The notes beneath the pieces were generated by a model. That model had not been told where the DNA came from and did no database searches. It saw only the letters and a program-made list of their open reading frames with translations. A program made the translations under genes and the position numbers. From an uncultured Clostridium sp. (GTDB lineage Bacteria; Bacillota; Clostridia; Clostridiales; Clostridiaceae), in contig CAKVFO010000192.1 of the NCBI GenBank assembly GCA_934746785.1, positions 1 through 5,431 on the forward strand: a DNA stretch of 5,431 nt, in the 5' to 3' direction. Positions 1 through 5,418 of this stretch are shown here, in pieces; within the stretch, counting starts at the first letter, position 1; the number at the start of each line of letters is the position of its first letter.

Positions 1-2
1 CA

Positions 3-200
3 GATAATCTGCTTAATGGGATGCAGAGGGACTACTACAGATGGCAGATTGATAACTTAAAGAAAATAGTTAAAAGCACTAAAGGCAGTTCAATAAAAGA
101 TTTTAATACAGAATCTGAAAAGATGAAAAGTTTTTGGATTAAAAATCTTGGGGAGAATGGAGAAAAAATATACTCCAATGGAATATTCAAAGTTAAGTAA
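3..200 (+). CDS. C-terminal end of an unidentified protein (5' truncated by window edge)
   Basis: Reading in frame 3 from the window edge gives 65 uninterrupted codons ending at TAA 198-200. The peptide is hydrophilic and rich in lysine and asparagine. It has a Y-Y-R-W cluster near its beginning, a likely helical lysine-rich middle and the end IYSNGIFKVK. There is no membrane segment, no cysteine and no motif I recognise. The composition looks like real coding sequence, and the base composition here (words such as gggatgcagaggg) is less AT-rich than the non-coding stretch that follows. The other two forward frames close within about 60 bases. It reads in the same direction as the transporter operon but ends about 265 bases before it, so it is probably a separate transcription unit. 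Function unknown; being a real gene tail is likely, not certain. Confidence 0.6.
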   Translation, partial: DNLLNGMQRDYYRWQIDNLKKIVKSTKGSSIKDFNTESEKMKSFWIKNLGENGEKIYSNGIFKVK

Positions 201-213
201 AATATACTTTTTT
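195..213 (+). terminator. weak terminator-like hairpin at the end of the upstream gene
   Basis: AAGTA (195-199) can pair with TACTT (205-209) around a five-base loop, and T208-T213 forms a run of six T. The stem has only five pairs with one G-C pair, and it overlaps the stop codon of the upstream partial gene. The position suits a terminator but the stem is feeble, so this may be chance in AT-rich DNA. Confidence 0.2.
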
Positions 214-386
214 AGTTTTATATTAATATTTTACGATTATTTTTTATGGATATTTACTTTATTCACTTTTTTAGAAGAGCTTTTCCGAATGTTTTTTATG
301 AAAAATTTAGAAATATACATAAATATGTTGCGAAAAATAAAAAATAAGGATAAAATAAAAATATGATTTGGAATATACATCATATT

Positions 387-416
387 TTAACATAAATATC
401 TATGTAATAATATGAC
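387..416 (+). promoter_or_regulatory. candidate promoter of the lipoprotein gene
   Basis: Two overlapping readings are possible. One is an extended -10, TGTAATAAT (403-411), which differs from TGnTATAAT by one base in the hexamer but has no good -35. The other is a -35-like TTAACA (387-392) with TATGAC (411-416) at 18 bases. Either would start transcription near 418-424, about 45 bases before the ATG. In DNA this AT-rich such matches are easy to find, so the exact hexamers are tentative, although a promoter is expected somewhere here. Confidence 0.3.
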
Positions 417-432
417 CGTATAGGTAAAAACT

Positions 433-443
433 ATGTAGTACAT
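433..443. promoter_or_regulatory. 11-bp perfect palindrome, possible operator
   Basis: ATGTAGTACAT is an exact inverted repeat (five bases, central G, five bases). It lies just downstream of the candidate promoter and seven bases before the ribosome binding site. That position suits an operator for a repressor. No named regulator consensus was recognised and the half-sites are short, so chance is possible. Confidence 0.25.
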
Positions 444-449
444 TTATTT

Positions 450-457
450 GGAGGGAG
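450..457 (+). promoter_or_regulatory. ribosome binding site fixing the lipoprotein start at 466
   Basis: GGAGGGAG lies eight bases before ATG 466. A longer in-frame reading from TTG 448 would begin on top of this site, so ATG 466 is the start. It also gives a classic signal peptide directly at the N-terminus. Confidence 0.8.
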
Positions 458-465
458 AAATAATA

Positions 466-1563
466 ATGAAAAAGAAATTATTAGCTTTACTTATGGCAGC
501 AACATTATCAGCTGGTTTTATGATGAGCTGTGACAGCTCTAAATCTGATTCATCTTCAGATGCAGCTAAAATAGGGATGGTAACAGATTCTGGAACAATA
601 GATGATAAGTCATTTAACCAAGGAAGCTGGGAAGGTATTGAAAAAGCTAAGAGTGAATTAGGAATAGACGATAAATATCTTCAACCTACAGGAACAACAT
701 TATCCGATTATTCAACTAAAATAAAAGATTTATATGATGGAGGATATAAGTTTATAGTAGCTCCAGGATTTAAATTTGAAACAGCTATATTTGAAGCACA
801 AGAAAAATATAAAGATGCAAAATTTGTTCTTATAGATGGTACACCTAACAATGGTAAAGACGGGGATGATAAAGTTACTAAAGTTGGAGATAATACTGTT
901 GCAATAAGTTATGCTGAACATCAAGCAGGATTTATGGCTGGAGTTGCAGCTTCACTTGAACTTAAAGAAGGAGACTTAGGTTTCTTAGGTGGTATGGAAA
1001 TTCCTGCAGTTCAAAGATTTAATTGGGGATTCCAACAAGGTGTATCTTATGCAAATAAAAGTCTCGGAACAAAGATGACTTTAAAAGAGGAAAATATTCA
1101 ATATCAAGGTTCATTTAATAGTGCAGAAGCAGGTCAACAAATAGCTGCTACTATGTTTGATAGAGGAGTTAAAGCTGTATTTGCAGCAGCAGGTGGTACT
1201 GGAACTGGTGCAATAACTGAAGCTAAAGCAAGACAATCAAAAGGACAAATGGTATGGGCTATCGGTGTTGATACAGATCAATATGATGAAGGTATATATG
1301 CAGATGGTAAATCAGCTATCTTAACTTCAGCTATGAAAAAGATAGATCAAACTACTTATGAATTAATAAAGGATTTTGTAGAAAAGGATGAATTTCCAGG
1401 TGGACAAAGTTTAGTTTTAGATGCTGCTAAAGATTGCGTTGGACTTCCAGAAAAGAATCCAAACCTTAGCGAAGCAACTACAAAAACATGTGAAGAAGTA
1501 TTCGCTAAAATTAAGAGCGGTGAAATTACAGTATCAGCTGAAAAAGGAAACCTAATTAAGTAA
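466..1563 (+). CDS. nupN: BMP family nucleoside-binding lipoprotein of an ABC importer (PnrA/BmpA/NupN-like)
   Basis: This 365-residue protein is the extracellular, membrane-anchored receptor that should bind a nucleoside and pass it to the permeases encoded downstream. Residues 1-21 are a lipoprotein signal: a lysine-rich start, a hydrophobic core and cleavage before Cys22, followed by a Ser/Asp-rich linker to about 35. The lipobox reads MMSC, with Met rather than Leu at -3. The Bmp domain starts at about residue 36 with the family hallmark D-x(8)-F-N (D41, F50, N51). It continues with F-V-L-I-D124, GFLGGMEIP (172-180), AAGGTGTG (241-248), GVD269TDQ and K291. These align in order with the purine-nucleoside contacts I recall for Treponema PnrA (two Asp, Phe-Asn, Gly, Asp, Lys). 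Length is normal for the family. C324 and C342 near the end could form a disulfide. The symbol is by family resemblance to B. subtilis nupN (guanosine uptake); the actual ligand is inferred, and other nucleosides are possible. Confidence 0.93.
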   Translation: MKKKLLALLMAATLSAGFMMSCDSSKSDSSSDAAKIGMVTDSGTIDDKSFNQGSWEGIEKAKSELGIDDKYLQPTGTTLSDYSTKIKDLYDGGYKFIVAPGFKFETAIFEAQEKYKDAKFVLIDGTPNNGKDGDDKVTKVGDNTVAISYAEHQAGFMAGVAASLELKEGDLGFLGGMEIPAVQRFNWGFQQGVSYANKSLGTKMTLKEENIQYQGSFNSAEAGQQIAATMFDRGVKAVFAAAGGTGTGAITEAKARQSKGQMVWAIGVDTDQYDEGIYADGKSAILTSAMKKIDQTTYELIKDFVEKDEFPGGQSLVLDAAKDCVGLPEKNPNLSEATTKTCEEVFAKIKSGEITVSAEKGNLIK

Positions 1564-1576
1564 TTACTAAGTAACT

Positions 1577-1602
1577 AAAAAGGCGGGTTTCCGCCTTTTT
1601 TT
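1577..1602 (+). terminator. intrinsic terminator between the lipoprotein and ATPase genes
   Basis: AAAAAGGCGG (1577-1586) pairs perfectly with CCGCCTTTTT (1591-1600) around a GTTT loop, and the T run extends to 1602 (seven T). It begins 14 bases after the lipoprotein stop. Because the ATPase and permeases come next on the same strand, partial read-through probably supplies them at a lower level than the binding protein. The T run is shared between stem and tail, so efficiency is uncertain. Confidence 0.85.
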
Positions 1603-1612
1603 AACGTAAAGA

Positions 1613-1618
1613 TATAAT
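1613..1618 (+). promoter_or_regulatory. consensus -10 box, possible internal promoter for the ATPase-permease genes
   Basis: TATAAT matches the sigma-A -10 exactly and lies 34 bases before the ATPase ATG, leaving room for a start site near 1625 and a short leader. No good -35 is present at 16-18 bases, because that position falls inside the GC-rich arm of the terminator (for example TTTCCG at 1588-1593, spacing 19). It could be a weak independent promoter or a chance match. Confidence 0.35.
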
Positions 1619-1640
1619 GAGCAAATACTTTAATGATATT

Positions 1641-1647
1641 GGAGGAG
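1641..1647 (+). promoter_or_regulatory. ribosome binding site of the ATPase gene
   Basis: GGAGGAG ends four bases before ATG 1652, with its GGAGG core (1641-1645) six bases away. This supports the start chosen for the ATPase. Confidence 0.75.
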
Positions 1648-1651
1648 TAAT

Positions 1652-3190
1652 ATGGAATATGTTGTAGAAATGTTAAACATTCGAAAAGAATTCCCTGGAA
1701 TAGTTGCTAATGATAATATTACATTACAGCTTAAAAAGGGTGAAATTCATGCACTTCTTGGGGAAAATGGTGCAGGTAAATCAACTTTAATGAGTGTTTT
1801 GTTTGGTATGTATCAGCCAGAAGCAGGAACCATTAAGGTAAGGGGAAAAGAAGTAAAGATAACAGATCCTAATGTAGCTAATGATTTAGGAATAGGAATG
1901 GTTCATCAACATTTTAAACTTGTTGAAAACTTTACTGTAACTGAAAATATAATTTTAGGTATAGAACCAAAAAAGTATGGTTTTATTTTAGAAAAAAGAA
2001 GTGCAGCTAAGAAAATTGAAGAGCTGTCTAAAAAATATGGACTAAATGTTGATCCTTATGCAAAGATTGAGGATATTAGTGTTGGTATGCAGCAAAGAGT
2101 AGAAATATTAAAGATGCTTTATAGAGATGCAGAAGTGCTAATTTTTGATGAACCTACTGCTGTTTTAACACCTCAAGAAATTGAAGAGTTAATTCAAATA
2201 TGGAAGTCCTTAGTTAAGGAAGGAAAATCTATAATTATAATTACTCATAAATTAAAAGAAATTAAAGCAGCTGCTGACAGATGTACAGTAATAAGAAGAG
2301 GGCGTTATGTTGGAACATGTAATGTAAAAGAAACATCAGAAGCTGAAATGGCTAAGATGATGGTTGGTAGAGAAGTTTCATTTAAGGTTGAAAAAACTGA
2401 AGCAAAACCTGGAGAAGTAATTGTTGAAATTAAAAACTTAAATGTTAATAACAATAAGAAAGTTTTAGGACTTAAAGATTTTTCTATTAATATAAGAAAG
2501 GGAGAAATCTTAGGTATTGCCGGGGTTGAAGGAAACGGACAATCTGAACTTGTAGAAGCTATTACAGGACTTAGAAAGGTTGAAAGTGGAAGTATCATAT
2601 TTAATGGACAAGATATAACAAATCTTAAAATAAGAGATAGAATAAATTTAGGTATTGCGCATATTCCAGAAGATAGACAAAAACGTGGGTTAGTACTTGA
2701 ATACTCCATAGAAGATAACTTAATTTTAGAAAAATATATGAAGGAACCTTATTCTAATAAGTTTGGAATTTTAAATAGAAAAGTTATTAGAGAAGAAGCT
2801 GAAAAAGTTATAAAGGATTTTGATGTTAGAAGTGGTGAAGGAGCTGTTTCTTTAGCTGGAAATCTTTCTGGTGGTAATCAGCAAAAGGCTATTATAGGTA
2901 GAGAAATAGAACTAGGTCCAGACTTACTTATAGCAGTTCAGCCTACAAGAGGACTAGATGTTGGTTCCATTGAATATATCCATAAAAGATTAGTTGAACA
3001 AAGAGATGCTGGTAAAGCAGTACTTTTAGTTTCTCTTGAGCTTGATGAAGTTTTAAATGTGTCTGATAGAATTGCTGTTGTTAATAATGGTGATCTTATT
3101 GGAATAGTAAAAGCATCAGAAACAGATGAAAAGGAAATAGGTTTAATGATGGCAGGAGTCAAGAAGGAGGATGGAAGTCATGAAGAATAA
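1652..3190 (+). CDS. nupO: nucleoside ABC transporter ATPase with two fused nucleotide-binding domains (NupO/YufO-like)
   Basis: This 512-residue cytoplasmic ATPase powers the importer. It carries two ABC domains in tandem, as in RbsA, MglA and YufO. Domain 1 (about 3-240) is complete: Walker A GENGAGKST (37-45), Q-loop Q86, signature region ISVGMQQ (142-148), Walker B VLIFDEPT (162-169) with D166-E167, and switch histidine H199. Domain 2 (about 256-503) is degenerate: its Walker A reads GVEGNGQSE (291-299) with Gln297 in place of the catalytic lysine, and its Walker B reads LLIAVQPT (425-432) with Val-Gln in place of Asp-Glu. The position of the switch histidine carries no histidine (VSLELDEV, 460-467). 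Its signature, LSGGNQQK (405-412), is intact, so the composite site pairing domain-1 Walker motifs with this signature should hydrolyse ATP. This asymmetry is, from memory, usual in the subfamily. The stop overlaps the next gene by 11 bases. Confidence 0.95.
   Translation: MEYVVEMLNIRKEFPGIVANDNITLQLKKGEIHALLGENGAGKSTLMSVLFGMYQPEAGTIKVRGKEVKITDPNVANDLGIGMVHQHFKLVENFTVTENIILGIEPKKYGFILEKRSAAKKIEELSKKYGLNVDPYAKIEDISVGMQQRVEILKMLYRDAEVLIFDEPTAVLTPQEIEELIQIWKSLVKEGKSIIIITHKLKEIKAAADRCTVIRRGRYVGTCNVKETSEAEMAKMMVGREVSFKVEKTEAKPGEVIVEIKNLNVNNNKKVLGLKDFSINIRKGEILGIAGVEGNGQSELVEAITGLRKVESGSIIFNGQDITNLKIRDRINLGIAHIPEDRQKRGLVLEYSIEDNLILEKYMKEPYSNKFGILNRKVIREEAEKVIKDFDVRSGEGAVSLAGNLSGGNQQKAIIGREIELGPDLLIAVQPTRGLDVGSIEYIHKRLVEQRDAGKAVLLVSLELDEVLNVSDRIAVVNNGDLIGIVKASETDEKEIGLMMAGVKKEDGSHEE
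3166..3170 (+). promoter_or_regulatory. ribosome binding site deciding the first permease start
   Basis: GGAGG directly abuts ATG 3171, leaving no spacer, but lies nine bases before ATG 3180. The second ATG is therefore the usable start. The site is inside the end of the ATPase gene, which favours translational coupling. Confidence 0.75.
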
Positions 3191-4259
3191 TGCTTTAAAA
3201 TCAATTCTTGCAGTTATTCTAGGATTAATAGCAGGAGCACTTCTTATGGCTGTTATGGGACATAACCCTGTAGAAGGATATAGATTCTTATTAAAAGGTG
3301 CACTTTCTAGTACAGAAAGAGTCGCTAATACAGTAGGTACTGCAACACCACTAATATTAACAGGTTTGTCTGTGGGTTTTGCCTTTAAAACAGGACTTTT
3401 TAATATAGGGGCACCAGGTCAAATGTTATTTGGTGGATTTGCAGCAACAGCTGTTGCTTTAACTTGCACATCACTACCTAGACCATTATTACTTTTATTA
3501 ATAATAGTATCAGGTTTTGCAGCGGGGGCTGCATGTGCAGGTTTAGTAGGATTTATGAAAGCTAAGTTTAACGTACATGAAGTTGTAGGGTCAATCATGT
3601 TAAACTGGACAGCTTATTGGATAGTATATTATCTTATTCCAGAATATTTTAAAGCAGAAAGTGTTGAAACTGAATCAAGGCAGATCTCAACAGCTGCTTC
3701 TTTAAAAGCAGAATGGCTTACAAAAGCTTTAGATGGTTCCTTTTTAAATTATGGAATTATAATAGCAATTATTGCAGTTATAGTAATTTGGCTTATATTA
3801 GATAAAACTACTCTTGGATATCAATTAAAGGCAGTTGGATTTAATAAAGATGCAGCTGAATATGCAGGTATTAATGTTAATAAAAATGTAGTTTTAACAA
3901 TGATGATTTCTGGTTCTTTATCAGGACTTGCAGGGGTGTCACAATATATTGGTAATGCTACATGTATGCAGATTGGGGTAATGCCTTCTCAAGGTTTTGA
4001 TGGTATTGCAGTTGCACTTTTAGGTAACAGTAACCCAGTAGGTATATTAATATCAGCATTATTCTTTGGTTTACTTTACGCAGGAAAAGGATTTATGACA
4101 ACTATGGCAAGTATACCACCAGAAATTGCTGATACTATTATGGCCATAATCATTTACTTTGCTGCAACAAGCATGATATTTGATAGAGTTATTAAAAAAT
4201 TTAAAAAAGTTAAAAGAAATAAAGTATCAAAAGCAAAGGAGGAAGAAGTGACATGTTAG
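3180..4259 (+). CDS. nupP: nucleoside ABC transporter permease, first subunit (NupP/YufP-like)
   Basis: This 359-residue integral membrane protein is one half of the transport channel (BPD_transp_2 type, the RbsC/YufP family). Hydrophobic stretches, judged by eye, fall near 8-28, 52-70, 83-97, 102-124, 135-153, 192-208, 238-256, 275-301 and 315-333. That gives about nine segments, with a lysine-rich cytoplasmic tail after 337. Family landmarks are FNIGAPGQM (74-82) after the second segment and the cytoplasmic loop G-Y-Q-L-K-A-V-G-F (213-221) running to YAGIN (228-232). This loop is the probable coupling helix that docks on the ATPase. A later landmark is ALLGNSNPVG (279-288). I start it at ATG 3180 rather than ATG 3171 because of ribosome-binding-site spacing. 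It overlaps the ATPase by 11 bases and the second permease by 7. Family assignment is firm; the substrate is inferred from the operon. Confidence 0.93.
   Translation: MKNNALKSILAVILGLIAGALLMAVMGHNPVEGYRFLLKGALSSTERVANTVGTATPLILTGLSVGFAFKTGLFNIGAPGQMLFGGFAATAVALTCTSLPRPLLLLLIIVSGFAAGAACAGLVGFMKAKFNVHEVVGSIMLNWTAYWIVYYLIPEYFKAESVETESRQISTAASLKAEWLTKALDGSFLNYGIIIAIIAVIVIWLILDKTTLGYQLKAVGFNKDAAEYAGINVNKNVVLTMMISGSLSGLAGVSQYIGNATCMQIGVMPSQGFDGIAVALLGNSNPVGILISALFFGLLYAGKGFMTTMASIPPEIADTIMAIIIYFAATSMIFDRVIKKFKKVKRNKVSKAKEEEVTC
4237..4242 (+). promoter_or_regulatory. ribosome binding site of the second permease
   Basis: AGGAGG lies ten bases before ATG 4253, inside the last codons of the first permease gene. 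It supports the 7-base overlap and coupled translation of the two permeases. Confidence 0.7.
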
Positions 4260-5197
4260 ATACTCTTGAACAAATTTTCCCTTATGCTATAGCATATACT
4301 GTACCTTTATTACTAACAGCTCTTGGAGCAGTTTTCTGTGAAAGAAGCGGTATAGTAAATGTAGGTCTTGATGGACTTATGATATGCGGTTCCTTTGTTG
4401 GCGCTTATACAATTGTTACTTTACAAAACTCAGGTAATGAATATGCCTTATGGATTGGTTTATTTGCAGCTTTTGTCGCTGGTATTATATTTTCACTTTT
4501 ACACGCTTTTGCCAGTGTGACTTTAAATGCTAATCAGGTTATTTCAGGTACAGCAATTAATATGATTGCAGGTGCTTTAACTATATTTATTGCTAGAAAT
4601 ATAACAGGAAGCGGTAATATAAGAATTAAGTTAGGTTTTGTAACATCTGATGTACCAGTATTAAGTAAGATTCCTGTAATAGGACCTTTATTCTTTACTA
4701 GTACTTATGCCACAACTTGGCTTGCTTTAGTTATATTAATAATAAGTGCAATAGTATTAAATAAAACAGCTTTTGGCTTAAGACTTAAGGCTTGCGGGGA
4801 ACATCCTCAAGCAGCTGATGCAGCAGGTATTAATGTTTATAAGATGAGATATATTGGAGTTATGATATCTGGAGCTTTAGCTTCACTTTCAGGTGCAGTT
4901 ATAATTGTAACTTATGGAGGGGAATTTAATGGATCAGTTAATGGACTTGGATTCTTAGCTTTAGCGGCTTTAATCTTTGGACGCTGGAATCCATTTGGAG
5001 TACTTGGAGCAACATTATTCTTTGGATTTGCATCAACTATTGCAAATGTATCAGGAATAATGCCAGCACTTTCATCTGTGCCGCCTGTATATTTAAAAAT
5101 ATTCCCTTATATAGTAACTTTACTTGTTCTTATTTTCTTCTCTAAGAAGACTAGGGCACCTAAAGCATCAGGGGAACCTTTTGAAGTAGGTAAATAA
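4253..5197 (+). CDS. nupQ: nucleoside ABC transporter permease, second subunit (NupQ/YufQ-like)
   Basis: This 314-residue membrane protein is the second half of the channel and pairs with the preceding permease. Hydrophobic stretches, by eye, lie near 10-28, 38-57, 66-86, 98-115, 153-169, 200-221, 231-259 and 281-297, about eight segments, followed by a short charged tail. Landmarks are ERSGIVNVGLDGLM (30-43), equivalent to the FNIGAPGQM region of the partner, and the coupling loop GLRLKACGEHPQAADAAGIN (175-194), clearly homologous to the loop in the first permease. A further landmark is FGRWNPFG (242-249). It is shorter than the first permease mainly because it lacks the extended N-terminal segment and long lysine-rich tail. 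This size difference is normal for P/Q-type pairs. Its start overlaps the upstream stop by 7 bases, and it is the last gene before a strong terminator, so it closes the operon. Confidence 0.94.
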   Translation: MLDTLEQIFPYAIAYTVPLLLTALGAVFCERSGIVNVGLDGLMICGSFVGAYTIVTLQNSGNEYALWIGLFAAFVAGIIFSLLHAFASVTLNANQVISGTAINMIAGALTIFIARNITGSGNIRIKLGFVTSDVPVLSKIPVIGPLFFTSTYATTWLALVILIISAIVLNKTAFGLRLKACGEHPQAADAAGINVYKMRYIGVMISGALASLSGAVIIVTYGGEFNGSVNGLGFLALAALIFGRWNPFGVLGATLFFGFASTIANVSGIMPALSSVPPVYLKIFPYIVTLLVLIFFSKKTRAPKASGEPFEVGK

Positions 5198-5209
5198 AGT
5201 CATTATTAG

Positions 5210-5247
5210 AATGGGTTGTATCAAAAGATACAGCTCATTTTTTTTTT
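5210..5247 (+). terminator. strong intrinsic terminator closing the operon
   Basis: AATGGGTTGTATC (5210-5222) pairs along all 13 bases with GATACAGCTCATT (5227-5239), including two G-T wobbles, around an AAAA loop. A run of ten T (5238-5247) follows. It lies 12 bases after the last permease stop. The minus strand lacks an equivalent T run, so it should act mainly on plus-strand transcripts. Confidence 0.92.
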
Positions 5248-5259
5248 ACATATAGGAAA

Positions 5260-5278
5260 TTCAAAACTTTTTTTTGAA
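5260..5278. repeat. small AT-rich inverted repeat
   Basis: TTCAAAA (5260-5266) is complementary to TTTTGAA (5272-5278) around a C-T-rich loop. It sits between the operon terminator and the end of the minus-strand open stretch. It could be a minor secondary terminator, but only one G-C pair per arm is present. Confidence 0.25.
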
Positions 5279-5286
5279 ATCGAGCA

Positions 5287-5418
5287 TTAATTATTGCTTC
5301 TATTTTCCCATTTTGCTTTTAGAACCTTTTGAGATGCTTTAACAAAGTGGATTCCTGCGCTAAAAAGCGTGGCCTCAGCTACTTTGTCTGGATAATTTGT
5401 ATTAAAAATACTTTTATG
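5287..5418 (-). pseudogene. possible 3' remnant of an unidentified gene on the minus strand
   Basis: On the minus strand 43 codons are open, from just after a TAG (5419-5421) to TAA at 5287-5289. The peptide contains YPDKVAEATLFSAGIHFVKA followed by a lysine-rich tail ending WENRSNN. It alternates hydrophobic and charged residues like a real amphipathic helix, unlike the low-complexity peptides that AT-rich intergenic DNA gives. There is no ATG, GTG or TTG in frame and no ribosome binding site, and two stops (TAG and TAA) lie immediately upstream. If it was ever coding, it is a 5'-truncated remnant. Base composition is locally high: 23 of 43 bases are G or C in 5349-5391. I do not recognise the family. 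The alternative is that the sequence is conserved as a structured element rather than as protein. Confidence 0.3.
5342..5387. repeat. nested inverted repeat / potential stem-loop
   Basis: The outer arms ACAAAGTGG (5342-5350) and CTACTTTGT (5379-5387) pair over nine bases with one G-T wobble. Inside, CTGCGCT (5355-5361) and AGCGTGG (5366-5372) form a seven-base stem with two wobbles around an AAAA loop, leaving an asymmetric internal loop between the stems. It lies inside the minus-strand open stretch and upstream of the promoter at the window end, so that promoter would not transcribe it. It may be a structured RNA, a protein-binding site or a by-product of coding sequence. Confidence 0.4.

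Larger units (their letters stand above)
201..465 (+). other. AT-rich intergenic leader upstream of the transporter operon
   Basis: This stretch separates the upstream gene tail from the lipoprotein start. It is extremely AT-rich between about 201 and 400. A 72-codon open frame crosses it (148-366), but its predicted peptide is the Phe/Ile/Leu/Lys mix that random T-rich and A-rich DNA gives, and it lacks a well-placed ribosome binding site, so I do not call it a gene. The last 80 bases hold a candidate promoter, the near-repeat CTATGTAATA (400-409) / CTATGTAGTA (431-440), and the palindrome ATGTAGTACAT. The conserved loop sequences of the purine riboswitch (TTTCTACC and partner) are absent. 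Confidence 0.5.

Noticed and set aside
148..366. 72-codon plus-strand open frame in the upstream intergenic region
   Set aside because: It starts at TTG and overlaps the end of a better-supported gene in another frame. It has no well-spaced ribosome binding site, and its peptide is the Phe/Ile/Leu/Lys mix expected from AT-rich non-coding DNA.
411..443. Purine riboswitch-like words (CCGTA and ACTATGTAG)
   Set aside because: The conserved TTTCTACC loop, the partner loop and an upstream arm that could close the P1 stem are all missing.
730..924. Minus-strand open frame inside the lipoprotein gene
   Set aside because: The lipoprotein on the plus strand is unmistakable; the opposite frame is a low-complexity shadow without a ribosome binding site.
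2522..2548. Degenerate Walker A in ATPase domain 2 read as a damaging mutation
   Set aside because: The whole frame is intact, and matching changes in Walker B and the switch position indicate a family-level asymmetric site rather than decay.
2305..2709. 134-codon minus-strand open frame inside the ATPase gene
   Set aside because: It is a shadow of the ATPase coding frame; the Ser/Leu/Ile-rich peptide shows no family motif and no start signals.
2938..3162. 74-codon minus-strand open frame at the 3' end of the ATPase gene
   Set aside because: It is a shadow frame; the plus strand here encodes the conserved end of the second ABC domain.
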